A stretch of DNA of 64,000 nt from [Clostridium] aerotolerans DSM 5434. GTDB lineage: Bacteria > Bacillota > Clostridia > Lachnospirales > Lachnospiraceae. The stretch lies in the NCBI RefSeq assembly GCF_000687555.1, contig NZ_JHWJ01000007.1, positions 62,001-126,000 on the forward strand, read 5' to 3'. Below, piece after piece: positions 43,015 through 52,081 of this stretch (within the stretch, counting starts at the first letter, position 1; the number at the start of each line of letters is the position of its first letter). The position numbers and the translations under genes are program-made. Below the pieces are notes generated by a model that worked only from the letters and a program-made list of their open reading frames with translations, was not told the origin of the DNA and did no database searches.

Positions 43015-44730
43015 TTAAGAACGGCTGATAAATTCTTTCATAAAATCTTCTACTTCCTTTGCAGTCGCAAAGGACATCGCCTGATTAGCCACTTCCTGTA
43101 ATTCCTCTGTACTGTAACCTGTAATCAGCTTTCTCGCATTTAAAATAGCAGAAGCACTCATACTGAATTCATTTAAACCAAAGGCAAGAAGCAGAGGAAT
43201 CATAGTGGGATCACTGGCTGCTTCTCCGCACATTCCTACCATGATGCCTTCTTTCCGGCCGCACTCAATGACATGGCGAATGCTTCTTAAAACTGCCGGA
43301 TTTAACGGAGAGTAGAGATAGGATACCTTATCATTGCCACGGTCTACGGACATGGTATACTGAGTAAGGTCATTGGTTCCTATGCTGAAGAAATCAACCT
43401 CTTTTGCAAATACATCTGCCATGAGAGAGGCTGCTGCTGTTTCCACCATGATACCGATCTCAATATCTTTCTTGTAAGCAATCCCCTTCTCATCCAGTTC
43501 CTTTTTCATCTCTTCTACAAGTGCCTTTGCTTCCCGGATTTCTTCCAGACAGGTAACCATCGGTACCATGATGCGGATATTTCCGAATGCGCTGGCTCTT
43601 AAGAGGGCGCGAAGCTGAGGCTTATAAACATCTTCCTTCCGGTCCAGACAGAAACGAATGGCACGGTAGCCTAAAAATGGATTTTCATCCTTACTAAGGC
43701 CCATGTACGGAATCTCTTTGTCTCCACCGATATCCAGAGTACGAATAATGACCGGCTTACCGTTTAAAGCAGATGCAACTCTCTTATATGCCTCAAACTG
43801 TTCATCCTCTGTTGGCATGGCAGTACGGTCCATGAATAAGAATTCGGTACGGAAAAGGCCCACGCCCTCTCCATCATACTGAATCACTTTTTCCACATCT
43901 TCCGGTTTTCCAATATTGGCGACTAACTCTACGGTCACGCCGTCCTTCGTGATGGTAGGCTTTCCGATGTACTGCTCCAGCTCTTTCTTCTCTTTTAAGA
44001 AAGCTTCTCTTTTAGCAGCATATTCTGCCTTAACGGATTCATCCGGATTTATGAATACGGTTCCATCGGAACCATCTAATACCAGATCTGCGCCCTCAGT
44101 CACTTTCCCCAAAAAGCCTTCCAATGCCACAACAGCAGGAATCTCCAAAGCTCTTGCTAAAATGGCGCTGTGAGAAGTCTTACCTCCAAGCTCTGTTACA
44201 ATACCAGTAACATTGGCCGGATTGATTCCAGCCGTCATAGAAGGTGTTAAATCCTTTGCAACAATAACACTTCCCATAGGAAGTGCAGCGATATCTACAG
44301 AGCTGACACCCAGAAGAATCTTCTGAATGCGTGTCTTAATGTCACGCATATCCGTTGCTCTCTGCTGCATAAGCTCGTCTCCCATAGATGCAAACATATC
44401 TGCATATGTGTTGCATACAGCCTCCACCGCATATTCACTTACAACATTCTCCCCAGATATTGTACTTTCAATCTCTCCTACCAGCATCGGATCGGAAAGG
44501 AGCAGAATATGTCCATTTAAAATTTCAGCTTCCTTTTCCCCTACTCTTGTTGCCAGATCCTTTGCCAAAGCTTCTGTCTGTTCCATAGCCAGCTTGACCG
44601 CTGACTGAAAACGGCTTTTTTCTGCTTCTGCATCCTCTACTGGAGTTTTACTAATAATAAGTTCTGTTTCTTCTACGATAACGGCTTTCCCAATGCCGAT
44701 TCCCGCAGATGCGCTTGTTCCTTTCAACAT
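43015..44730 (-). CDS. ptsI: Phosphoenolpyruvate-protein phosphotransferase (PTS enzyme I)
   Basis: 571 residues, standard. The phosphorylated His lies in TELGGKTSHSAILARALEIPAVV (about 180-205). The PEP-binding barrel shows GVGLFRTEFLFMDR, RTLDIGGDKEIPY, FLGYRAIRFCL and the C-terminal GMCGEAASDP. It transfers phosphate from PEP to HPr in the cytoplasm and so feeds all PTS sugar permeases. It lies 34 bases after the HPr gene, forming ptsHI. Confidence 0.97.
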   Translation of the reverse strand: MLKGTSASAGIGIGKAVIVEETELIISKTPVEDAEAEKSRFQSAVKLAMEQTEALAKDLATRVGEKEAEILNGHILLLSDPMLVGEIESTISGENVVSEYAVEAVCNTYADMFASMGDELMQQRATDMRDIKTRIQKILLGVSSVDIAALPMGSVIVAKDLTPSMTAGINPANVTGIVTELGGKTSHSAILARALEIPAVVALEGFLGKVTEGADLVLDGSDGTVFINPDESVKAEYAAKREAFLKEKKELEQYIGKPTITKDGVTVELVANIGKPEDVEKVIQYDGEGVGLFRTEFLFMDRTAMPTEDEQFEAYKRVASALNGKPVIIRTLDIGGDKEIPYMGLSKDENPFLGYRAIRFCLDRKEDVYKPQLRALLRASAFGNIRIMVPMVTCLEEIREAKALVEEMKKELDEKGIAYKKDIEIGIMVETAAASLMADVFAKEVDFFSIGTNDLTQYTMSVDRGNDKVSYLYSPLNPAVLRSIRHVIECGRKEGIMVGMCGEAASDPTMIPLLLAFGLNEFSMSASAILNARKLITGYSTEELQEVANQAMSFATAKEVEDFMKEFISRS

Positions 44731-44764
44731 TACACTTCCTCCTTATTAATTAATGTAGCTTGAT

Positions 44765-45028
44765 CTATTCGCCAAGGCCCTCTAAAACGGCCTTGACCAT
44801 GGCAGCCAGAGCTTCCTCTTCGTCTTCCCCCTCGCAGACAAAGGTTATCTCATCCCCGCTTTTTACACAGGCGCCCAACACACTAAGCACGCTTTTTGCA
44901 TTGGCAGTCGTATTCTTAAAACGAAAACTGACTGTTGAGTTAAAGTTCATGGCTTCCCTACAAAGAATTCCTGCCGGCCTCAAGTGCAGACCAGTAGGAT
45001 TCTTAATAGCAACTTTAGCACTGACCAT
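44765..45028 (-). CDS. ptsH: Phosphocarrier protein HPr
   Basis: 87 residues, the normal HPr size. The active His15 is in NPTGLHLRPAG and the regulatory Ser46 in ANAKSVLSVLG, so both PTS transfer and HPr-kinase control are possible. The C-terminal helix ends MVKAVLEGLGE. It hands phosphate from enzyme I to sugar-specific EIIA proteins, and in Firmicutes Ser-phosphorylated HPr serves in carbon catabolite repression. It lies between cdaR and ptsI on the same strand. Confidence 0.96.
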   Translation of the reverse strand: MVSAKVAIKNPTGLHLRPAGILCREAMNFNSTVSFRFKNTTANAKSVLSVLGACVKSGDEITFVCEGEDEEEALAAMVKAVLEGLGE

Positions 45029-45083
45029 ACTGAATTCCTCCCTTTAATTATCACACTGCTCCCTGGAAAGAGGAACAGCCTAT

Positions 45084-46433
45084 CTATTGCGGCCCGGCCG
45101 CTTCTGTCGTTGCTGCTGTGGTAGTGGTAGTGGTAGTGGTCGTTGTCGTAGGCGTTGTGGCTGCTGTGGTACTTTCAACAGTACTATTTGCCGGCTCCTT
45201 ATGAGTAAGCACTACAACAAACGGTGTATAACCAACCATCTCAAATCCACCTGGAATCTGGAATTTTAAAACTCCCTGATTCTGCCCAGAGTGGAAATTC
45301 GTCACATCAAGAATGGCATTAAGCTTCTTGATATCAAGAGAATCCAAATCCTCCTTAAGGCCTCTTAGAGTTACATCAGAGGTTTCCTTATCAAAGGTAT
45401 AATTATAATCTGCATCCATTCCCTTTTTATCCAGTGTATCCAGATCCAGGCTGAATGCCCTGGTGATGAGCGGCTCCACTTTTAATTTCACTGTGACGTT
45501 CTTATATGCATTTCCAACCACAGAAGTATTGGGTGGAAGATATTGGCTTAAATCAAGTTCAATGACTTTATCCCCTGTAGCACCGTCAACATTCAGCTTA
45601 TCTGAGGTGATAGACAGTGTGCTTAAGGAGGCAAGCACTGATTTTGTTCCTACGACCGGTACGCTCTTTATACTGCTCTCCACACCGGTATATCGGTATC
45701 CATTGGCTACATTTCCAGATACCTCAAAATTCAAGGCAATGTTCTTGGCCTTGAGCACAGAAATATGACATTCAATCTCGTGAGGACTGACGGTAACTTT
45801 ATTTCCCAAATCCAGTATGTTGCCGTTGGCATCATAAAAAACAGGAGCTGCTGTTACATTTATATCTGCATTGGCATTCTCCACATTCACTTCCACTCCC
45901 ATTCGGCTGATCTGCCCAATCAAGGATTCTGGCCCCTCTACCGTCACAAAGCTGGGAGTCGGATTGCTGATTCCAAGGGCGTAGCCCTCTTCCGGAGTTC
46001 CCTTTGTATTGACCTGAAGATCAAACTGCTTGCGCTGCAGGGCTTCTGTTTTAATCCGGATTACCATGGGCTTTGCAGTGATTGCATCACTCTTTACCAG
46101 GTTTTCCTTATCTTTATTGATTTCTACCGTAATAGGAACCGCACCGGTAACATTGTAATCATTTAAATCCACATAAGCGTGAAAGTCTGACGCTTTCACA
46201 AGAGACCGATCCCTTGTTCTTACCTGATAGCTGACGGTTACTACGTCCTTACCAAGAATCTCATAGGTCAAGTCTCTGGATGCCAGAGTTTCAGCATTAC
46301 GGACCTCAACGGTAACAAGCTGGGAATCGTCGATAATGGGATTTGAGATGTTGACGATCGCCATCCATACGGCAAAAGCAAGTACCAGGGATGCGACCTT
46401 CAGTCCAAGATTATTTAGTAGCTTTTCCTTCAT
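45084..46433 (-). CDS. cdaR: CdaR (YbbR-domain) regulator of diadenylate cyclase, with poly-Thr C-terminus
   Basis: 449 residues. One N-terminal membrane helix (LKVASLVLAFAVWMAIVNIS) is followed by about four YbbR repeats outside the membrane, with recurring P-x-x-V-x-V-x-G patterns such as TPSFVTVEGPESLIGQI. CdaR binds and modulates CdaA. The protein ends in a low-complexity tail of about 30 residues made almost only of Thr and Ala, encoded by an ACN repeat; this is absent from the family core. Its start lies within the end of cdaA (23-base overlap), so translation is coupled. Confidence 0.9.
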   Translation of the reverse strand: MKEKLLNNLGLKVASLVLAFAVWMAIVNISNPIIDDSQLVTVEVRNAETLASRDLTYEILGKDVVTVSYQVRTRDRSLVKASDFHAYVDLNDYNVTGAVPITVEINKDKENLVKSDAITAKPMVIRIKTEALQRKQFDLQVNTKGTPEEGYALGISNPTPSFVTVEGPESLIGQISRMGVEVNVENANADINVTAAPVFYDANGNILDLGNKVTVSPHEIECHISVLKAKNIALNFEVSGNVANGYRYTGVESSIKSVPVVGTKSVLASLSTLSITSDKLNVDGATGDKVIELDLSQYLPPNTSVVGNAYKNVTVKLKVEPLITRAFSLDLDTLDKKGMDADYNYTFDKETSDVTLRGLKEDLDSLDIKKLNAILDVTNFHSGQNQGVLKFQIPGGFEMVGYTPFVVVLTHKEPANSTVESTTAATTPTTTTTTTTTTTAATTEAAGPQ

Positions 46434-47292
46434 TCTTCCGCCTTCCCTTCAATAATCTGAATCTGCTTCCTTCCTCCTCTGACTGCTTTACACCTGCTAA
46501 TACGGTACGCAGTCCGTCTGCGTCAAGAATCCGCTTTAAGCCGCCCTCTAGGGCCACTGTTACACGCCCGGTCTCCTCAGAAACTACGATGGTAACGCTG
46601 TCACTGACTTCACTGACGCCAAGGGCTGCCCTGTGTCTTGTTCCCAGGTCCTTACTTATGGTCATGTTGTCAGATAAGGGAAGGTAACAGGTGGCAGCCG
46701 CTACCCGGTTGCCCCGGATTACCACCGCTCCATCGTGAAGGGGTGTATTATGCTCAAAGATATTAATGAGAAGCTGGCTGCTGACGATAGCGCCCACTTC
46801 AATTCCTGTCCGTTCGATCTCCTTTAAGGAATCCCCACGTTCAATGACCATAAGAGCACCTGTCTTAACCTTAGCCATCTCAAAGGTAGCCTTCACTACC
46901 TCATTGATAGTCTTTTCGGTAAATGCAGAATTGTCTCTTCCGTCATCAAAAGTCAGGATACCTGTAAATGGATTCTTGCTGCCTAACTGCTCCAGAGCCT
47001 TACGAAGCTCGGGCTGAAAGATAACAATTGCCATCGTAACGGCAGGAGTTGCTATTTTATTTAAAATCCAAAAAATATTATCCAATCGGAATACATAAGC
47101 AAAGACATAGAAAAGAAGAATTACTACAATTCCCTTAAGCAGTGTCCACGCTCTCGTATTCATGATCCAGGTCAAGACTTCATAAAGCAGCACAGCTATA
47201 ATCACAATCTCAACCAGGTTTGTCTTTGAAATTCTGGGAATAAATGATACCCAGGAATACATCCCTTCTAGAAAATTTGCCATCCAAACCAC
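46411..47292 (-). CDS. cdaA: Diadenylate cyclase CdaA (DisA_N domain)
   Basis: 293 residues. Three N-terminal membrane helices (about 20-90) precede the cyclase domain (about 100-265). The catalytic DGA motif is in NTPLHDGAVVIRGNRV and the RHR motif in LGTRHRAALGVSEVSDS. It condenses two ATP to cyclic di-AMP, a messenger for potassium, turgor and wall homeostasis. The C-terminal tail after about 265 is basic. It is followed by overlapping cdaR; the usual third partner glmM is not in the window, and instead HPr and enzyme I follow. Confidence 0.96.
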   Translation of the reverse strand: MVWMANFLEGMYSWVSFIPRISKTNLVEIVIIAVLLYEVLTWIMNTRAWTLLKGIVVILLFYVFAYVFRLDNIFWILNKIATPAVTMAIVIFQPELRKALEQLGSKNPFTGILTFDDGRDNSAFTEKTINEVVKATFEMAKVKTGALMVIERGDSLKEIERTGIEVGAIVSSQLLINIFEHNTPLHDGAVVIRGNRVAAATCYLPLSDNMTISKDLGTRHRAALGVSEVSDSVTIVVSEETGRVTVALEGGLKRILDADGLRTVLAGVKQSEEEGSRFRLLKGRRKNEGKATK

Positions 47293-47310
47293 CTCCCTCT
47301 TATTCCTTCA

Positions 47311-48258
47311 CTACCTTTGCGGTCTTTGGAGTTTTGTGGCGTTTATTTTCTGAACTTTTACATCCGGCGTGCTGACAGTCAGCTTGGGAACCGCCTTGAC
47401 GTAATAATAATAATCATCATCTTCAAATTGTACGTATTCTGTGCGGGAATAATCCACCGCAAAGACAAAAAATGTATAAATAACTGAAATTAATATGGAG
47501 GCAAGCATTCCAAGCAGCAGACTGATCACAGAAACTGATACATCAAGTGCAATATCTCCGATAAATATAACACCAAGCTGTGTAATGGTTCCGGCGATGA
47601 TCGCTATCATCCAAGAATAATCCACGGAAAGGTTCTTTACAATCACTACGACTACCAAAGCAAGGGCAAAGGCCCCTACCATGAGAAGCATCTGTTTATT
47701 CGCCAGCAGACTGTTCATGATCTGCATAAACTTCTGAACCTCATCCACTGACATATCATTGGTCAAAACACCTGCATTCTGCTTGACATATAAAAGTGTA
47801 TAGTAGATAAATACACCACAGCTCACGGGAATGACCGATATCGCACTTCCGGAAAGTCCTACAATCAAGGGAATGGCATATGGAATCTTAAGCAGGAAAA
47901 AAATCGGCGTTAAGACAAGAAGATAGCTGTCTCCCGGCTGAAATCCATAATAAAGAAGTCCCACTACGACTATGAAAATAGCCATTACCAAAGTAATTTC
48001 AATGGATATTCCCGACAGATGAATGAGCATAAAGCCAGATGCCAGAAATGAAATCGCTCCATAAGGCAAAAAAGAGCATAACAAAGCCAGAACCAGTGGT
48101 ACAAAAGGCTCTGTAAGCTTTGATGAAAAACCGATATTACCGTTCATCAGAAAAAATGCCATGCAGCTGAAAATAAATTTGATCAAAGGATTTACATAGA
48201 TATCAAATCTGGCATAAAATCCTTTCAGCCGCTCTTTCAACACAAGAAGGCCCATCAT
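47311..48258 (-). CDS. Multi-spanning membrane protein of unknown function upstream of cdaA
   Basis: 315 residues with about eight hydrophobic segments between residues 25 and 270 and a basic, soluble C-terminus containing QFEDDDYYYYVKAVPKLTV. I do not recognise a named family. It overlaps the preceding small membrane-protein gene by four bases and ends 18 bases before cdaA, so it is very likely co-transcribed with cdaA. Position suggests a role in envelope or osmotic homeostasis, but this is only inference. Confidence 0.7.
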   Translation of the reverse strand: MMGLLVLKERLKGFYARFDIYVNPLIKFIFSCMAFFLMNGNIGFSSKLTEPFVPLVLALLCSFLPYGAISFLASGFMLIHLSGISIEITLVMAIFIVVVGLLYYGFQPGDSYLLVLTPIFFLLKIPYAIPLIVGLSGSAISVIPVSCGVFIYYTLLYVKQNAGVLTNDMSVDEVQKFMQIMNSLLANKQMLLMVGAFALALVVVVIVKNLSVDYSWMIAIIAGTITQLGVIFIGDIALDVSVSVISLLLGMLASILISVIYTFFVFAVDYSRTEYVQFEDDDYYYYVKAVPKLTVSTPDVKVQKINATKLQRPQR

Positions 48259-48683
48259 GATGTCCGCCCTCCTTTAGTTCTTTTTAAAGGTCTGGTATTT
48301 CCTTCATATCGCTTGTCCAGCCGCTTTAACTTAGACAGATACACCTTTCCTCCCCGGACGGCGTATTCATACCGTTTCCTGTAAATAAGAAAGCTGATTC
48401 CCAAGTAAACGGCCAGGCCTATGCCATAAATAATACCAATCCTTATGCCGGCGCCGGTAAGCCTAGTCACATCCATGGTGCTGAGCCATCGTTCCATATA
48501 ATACAGTCCCCATAAAAAAAGGCATAAAACAAAGCTCAGAGTGTAGTTAAAAAAGGACTGAAACAGCCTGCTTCCGATGTAGTCACCTTTAAAATACCGG
48601 TTCACAGGAAATATCCTCTTAGCTTCATGCTTTTCAAACATGGCAAGACTTGTCATTATTTTTATTTTCTCTTCACTAAGCAT
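48255..48683 (-). CDS. Small membrane protein, first gene of the cdaA operon
   Basis: 142 residues with two hydrophobic segments (about 45-63 and 80-100) and a strongly basic C-terminus (KLKRLDKRYEGNTRPLKRTK). No family recognised. The start codon follows an extended -10 promoter by about 35 bases. Its stop overlaps the next gene (ATGA), coupling it to the 315-residue membrane protein and so to cdaA. Confidence 0.65.
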   Translation of the reverse strand: MLSEEKIKIMTSLAMFEKHEAKRIFPVNRYFKGDYIGSRLFQSFFNYTLSFVLCLFLWGLYYMERWLSTMDVTRLTGAGIRIGIIYGIGLAVYLGISFLIYRKRYEYAVRGGKVYLSKLKRLDKRYEGNTRPLKRTKGGRTS

Positions 48684-48717
48684 ATGGTTTCCTCACTATA
48701 CCATAAGATATCAACTT

Positions 48718-48726
48718 ATTATAGCA
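48718..48726 (-). promoter_or_regulatory. Extended -10 promoter of the cdaA operon
   Basis: On the minus strand TGC-TATAAT forms an extended -10 element about 35 bases before the first start codon; the -35 region is poor. Confidence 0.6.
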
Positions 48727-48825
48727 TAGAACTTTTGACATTGCGAGCCAAATAAGGAATTTTTATTTATTTTGTAATGAATCGGATATTTCCATACACA
48801 GTTAAAATCATTTGGGTAAAAGGAA

Positions 48826-48845
48826 GCGCAGCGAATCCGCTGCGC
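48826..48845 (-). terminator. Terminator of the efflux operon
   Basis: A perfect 8-bp GC-rich hairpin (GCGCAGCG/CGCTGCGC, four-base loop) is followed on the minus strand by TTCCTTTT, directly after the last permease stop. Confidence 0.75.
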
Positions 48846-48849
48846 CCTT

Positions 48850-50061
48850 TTATTCATATCTTAATGCGTCGATTGGATCTGCATTTGCCGCTTTGGAAGC
48901 CGGGTAAATTCCAAAAAACACTCCAACCAGTGCGGAGAAGCTTACCGCGATTAATATGACGGCAGGCTTAACAACAACGTGCATACCAAGAAGAGCTCCT
49001 CCTAAATATACCAGTCCTGCACCTACTGCGATTCCAAGAATTCCTCCAAATGCGGAAAGAATGGCTGACTCCGTTAAAAACTGAATCATGACGTCCAGTG
49101 TCTTTGCCCCCAGAGCTTTCCGAATGCCGATTTCTCTCGTTCTCTCTGTCACTGATACCAGCATGATGTTCATGATACCGATACCGCCAACTAACAGAGA
49201 GATGGCCGCAATGCCGCCTACCGCAGCAGATAATCCTCCCATGATCGTATCCACGCTCTTCATCTCACTGGCGATGGAATTAAAATATATGTCCTCTTTG
49301 TCCCGGTTTTTCGTCCTTGCCAGATAGGAGGTGATTTTATCAGAAAGGGCATCCATATCCACGCCTTCTTTTGCATACAGGCGAAGGGAAAATAAATTAT
49401 CATTGGGCCAGACAATTAGTGAGTACGGAAGATACCCTTCTTTTGTAGTACTGGCTCCCTTCAGCATTTTCTCTATAGTAGTTAAATCAAGCCGATAAAC
49501 TCCAACCACATTATAATAGCTGGTCTCACCGTTTATGGTAGTCCTGAAGGTCTTTCCCACTGCATTCTCAGTTCCAAATAAATCCTTAGCCCCGCTTGCC
49601 TCTAAAACAACATTGTTCTTTCTGGCCTTAATATCACTTTCGTTGATATTGCGTCCATAGATCATATTGATTTTCTTTACCGTGGAATAACTGTCTTTTA
49701 TTCCTTCAAAATTATACTTGATTTTATTACGTCCATGGACAGCTTCACCAGAAACAGTTGGTTCACTATCCAAATATATGATGTCGTCCTTAAAAGCCTC
49801 TTCGATTCGATCCAATTCATCCAGCTTAAAGTAATCCCCATCTCTCATATCGTCCCCATCCTTTGGCCATACATATATATAAGCCATGTTGGTTCCTACA
49901 TTCTTATAGAGATCAGATACCATATAGCGCATGGTATCTCCGATGGAGACAATGGCAATGACTGCGCCGATACCAATAATGATTCCAAGCATTGTCAGTA
50001 AGGAACGCATCTTGTTGGCCTTGATTGCATGAACGGCCATTGACATATTTTCAAACAACAT
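48850..50061 (-). CDS. MacB-like FtsX permease, second copy
   Basis: 403 residues with the MacB layout: one N-terminal helix ([22 protein letters not shown]), a large periplasmic-type domain (about 45-250), then three helices in the FtsX domain ([37 protein letters not shown] and on). It is clearly paralogous to the next gene upstream, with near-identical N-terminal and FtsX segments but a divergent extracellular domain. Together with the ATPase and adaptor it should export a peptide, drug or envelope component. Substrate unknown. Confidence 0.9.
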   Translation of the reverse strand: MLFENMSMAVHAIKANKMRSLLTMLGIIIGIGAVIAIVSIGDTMRYMVSDLYKNVGTNMAYIYVWPKDGDDMRDGDYFKLDELDRIEEAFKDDIIYLDSEPTVSGEAVHGRNKIKYNFEGIKDSYSTVKKINMIYGRNINESDIKARKNNVVLEASGAKDLFGTENAVGKTFRTTINGETSYYNVVGVYRLDLTTIEKMLKGASTTKEGYLPYSLIVWPNDNLFSLRLYAKEGVDMDALSDKITSYLARTKNRDKEDIYFNSIASEMKSVDTIMGGLSAAVGGIAAISLLVGGIGIMNIMLVSVTERTREIGIRKALGAKTLDVMIQFLTESAILSAFGGILGIAVGAGLVYLGGALLGMHVVVKPAVILIAVSFSALVGVFFGIYPASKAANADPIDALRYE

Positions 50062-50075
50062 GATGCTTCCTCCTT

Positions 50076-51284
50076 CTATTCAAATCGCAGTGCTTCAATG
50101 GGATCAGCTTTGGCTGCTTTGGATGCCGGATAAAGTCCAAAGAAAATACCCACCAGAGCGGAAAAACCTACAGCAAGAATTACAACACCAGGATTCACCA
50201 CGACTGTCATTTGCAGCAGGACTCCTCCCACTTTTACCAGGGATAAGCCGAGAATGACTCCAATGATACCTCCGCAGGCAGACATGAGGGCTGATTCCGT
50301 TAAAAACTGGATCATAATATCCTTTGTTCTTGCTCCAAGAGCCTTTCGTATTCCAATCTCTCTGGTACGCTCTGTTACCGATACCATCATAATATTCATG
50401 ATACCTATACCGCCTACCAGCAGGGAAATGGCTGCAATTCCTCCAACCGCTGCTGACATGGCACCCAGCTGAGCATCCATGGCTCCCATCTGCTCCACCG
50501 CGGACTGAGCCATAATTTCAGATTCCGGACGGCCTTTCAGCTTAGCTACGTACTGTTTCATCTCAATCATAAGCTGTCTCATGTTAGTGCCGGGACGGGA
50601 ATAGAGATTGATGGCCTGAAAGGTATCGCTGGATTTTGTCAGAACGGTATCCGGAATAAAACCGGACTGATTCTGCCCTGCTCCAAGCATCATAGCCACC
50701 ATAGGAGACAGATCCTTGTGATAGACTCCAACCACTTTATATTCCTGTGTATTCTTTTTTATGGTCATGCGAAAGGTTCTGCCAACACAATCTGCAGTGC
50801 CAAATAGTTTAATGGCTCCTTTGTCTTCCAGCACCACGTGATTGGCAGCCCCTTTTACATCCGCTTCATTTAGAAATCTGCCATAAATAATATTCGTAGG
50901 CTGCACATCGGTGTAATTGTAATCCACTCCCTGAAACTCGTAAGAAACTTTTCTGCGGCCATTGATTGCCTCGGTCCTCTCAGTCGCATTGGAATCAATA
51001 TACTCAATCCGGTCACTGTAAATATCCTTGATCCGGTCCATCTCAGTTCTTGTAAACTGATCCGACATACGGAAAGTATCTACCTGCCAGGAAACCATGA
51101 CAACAGCCCGGTTAAGGCCTACATCTTTATAAGCATCAGTAAACATATTTCTCATGCTGTCACCAACGGCTGCAATGGCAATGACTGCTCCAATTCCAAT
51201 GATGATACCAAGCATGGTAAGAAAGGATCTCATCTTATTGGCCCGTATGGCGTGGAATGCCATACTCATATTTTCAATCAGCAT
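50076..51284 (-). CDS. MacB-like FtsX permease, first copy
   Basis: 402 residues with the same plan as its downstream paralogue: [24 protein letters not shown], an extracytoplasmic domain (about 45-250) and the FtsX helices with [22 protein letters not shown]. It overlaps the ATPase gene by 11 bases. Two permease genes in tandem suggest a heterodimer instead of the homodimer of E. coli MacB, or two alternative transporters sharing one ATPase. Confidence 0.9.
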   Translation of the reverse strand: MLIENMSMAFHAIRANKMRSFLTMLGIIIGIGAVIAIAAVGDSMRNMFTDAYKDVGLNRAVVMVSWQVDTFRMSDQFTRTEMDRIKDIYSDRIEYIDSNATERTEAINGRRKVSYEFQGVDYNYTDVQPTNIIYGRFLNEADVKGAANHVVLEDKGAIKLFGTADCVGRTFRMTIKKNTQEYKVVGVYHKDLSPMVAMMLGAGQNQSGFIPDTVLTKSSDTFQAINLYSRPGTNMRQLMIEMKQYVAKLKGRPESEIMAQSAVEQMGAMDAQLGAMSAAVGGIAAISLLVGGIGIMNIMMVSVTERTREIGIRKALGARTKDIMIQFLTESALMSACGGIIGVILGLSLVKVGGVLLQMTVVVNPGVVILAVGFSALVGIFFGLYPASKAAKADPIEALRFE

Positions 51285-52068
51285 GGCGCCCCTCTTTCTG
51301 CATTCTAACAGCTTCTTCCACGGTCAGGTTCTGAGGTTCATTTCGCGTATCGCTGACCATTTCCCCATCCCTGAATCGTATGACCCGCTCTGTAAATGCC
51401 GCAATATCCTCTTCATGAGTTACAACAACCACTGTTGCTCCTTCTTTGTGGAGCTGGGAAAACAGCTCCATGATTTCTACGGAAGAAGCCGTATCTAAGT
51501 TTCCCGTCGGCTCATCAGCAAGGATTAAGGGAGGCTCATTGGCAAGTGCTCTTGCAATTGCTACCCTCTGCCTCTGTCCGCCAGAAAGCTCATTAGGCAT
51601 GTGCTCATGCCGGCTTCCAAGTCCTACCCTGTCTAAAAGCTCCATAGCTCTTTTTTCCCTCACCTTTTGAGAAACATGGGCATAGGTCATGGGAAGCTCC
51701 ACATTCTTTAAAGATGAGGTACGGGATATTAAGTTAAACGACTGGAACACGAATCCAATCTTACGGTTTCGAACGGCTGATAGCTCATCGGGGGAAAGAT
51801 TGGCTGTATCAATGCCATCCAGATAGTAATGGCCCATGGTAGGACGGTCGAGACAGCCTAATACATTCATCAGCGTAGATTTTCCAGATCCGGACTGTCC
51901 CATGATAGCCACGAACTCTCCCCGCTTAATCGTTAAATTTACCCTTTTTAATCCTAATACTTTAATGGTTCCGGTATCATATACCTTTACCATATCCACT
52001 AGCTTTATTAAGTCCTCTCCCATGTACTCTGTTCCATGGGGAGGATTGTTCTTTTTCCATTTCCACAT
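51274..52068 (-). CDS. MacB/LolD-type ABC transporter ATP-binding protein
   Basis: 264 residues. Walker A is [18 protein letters not shown]-loop in [10 protein letters not shown], signature [16 protein letters not shown], Walker [13 protein letters not shown] and switch [10 protein letters not shown]. The signature and spacing fit the LolD/MacB/FtsE group. GGGGGAGG precedes the ATG. It lies between the adaptor and the two FtsX permeases in one operon. Confidence 0.93.
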   Translation of the reverse strand: MWKWKKNNPPHGTEYMGEDLIKLVDMVKVYDTGTIKVLGLKRVNLTIKRGEFVAIMGQSGSGKSTLMNVLGCLDRPTMGHYYLDGIDTANLSPDELSAVRNRKIGFVFQSFNLISRTSSLKNVELPMTYAHVSQKVREKRAMELLDRVGLGSRHEHMPNELSGGQRQRVAIARALANEPPLILADEPTGNLDTASSVEIMELFSQLHKEGATVVVVTHEEDIAAFTERVIRFRDGEMVSDTRNEPQNLTVEEAVRMQKEGRHAD

Positions 52069-52081
52069 GCTGCCTCCCCCT

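Noticed and set aside
45087-45269. Plus-strand frame opposite the cdaR tail encoding a Gly/Arg/Cys-rich peptide
   Set aside because: It is the antisense shadow of the ACN repeat and has no gene signals.
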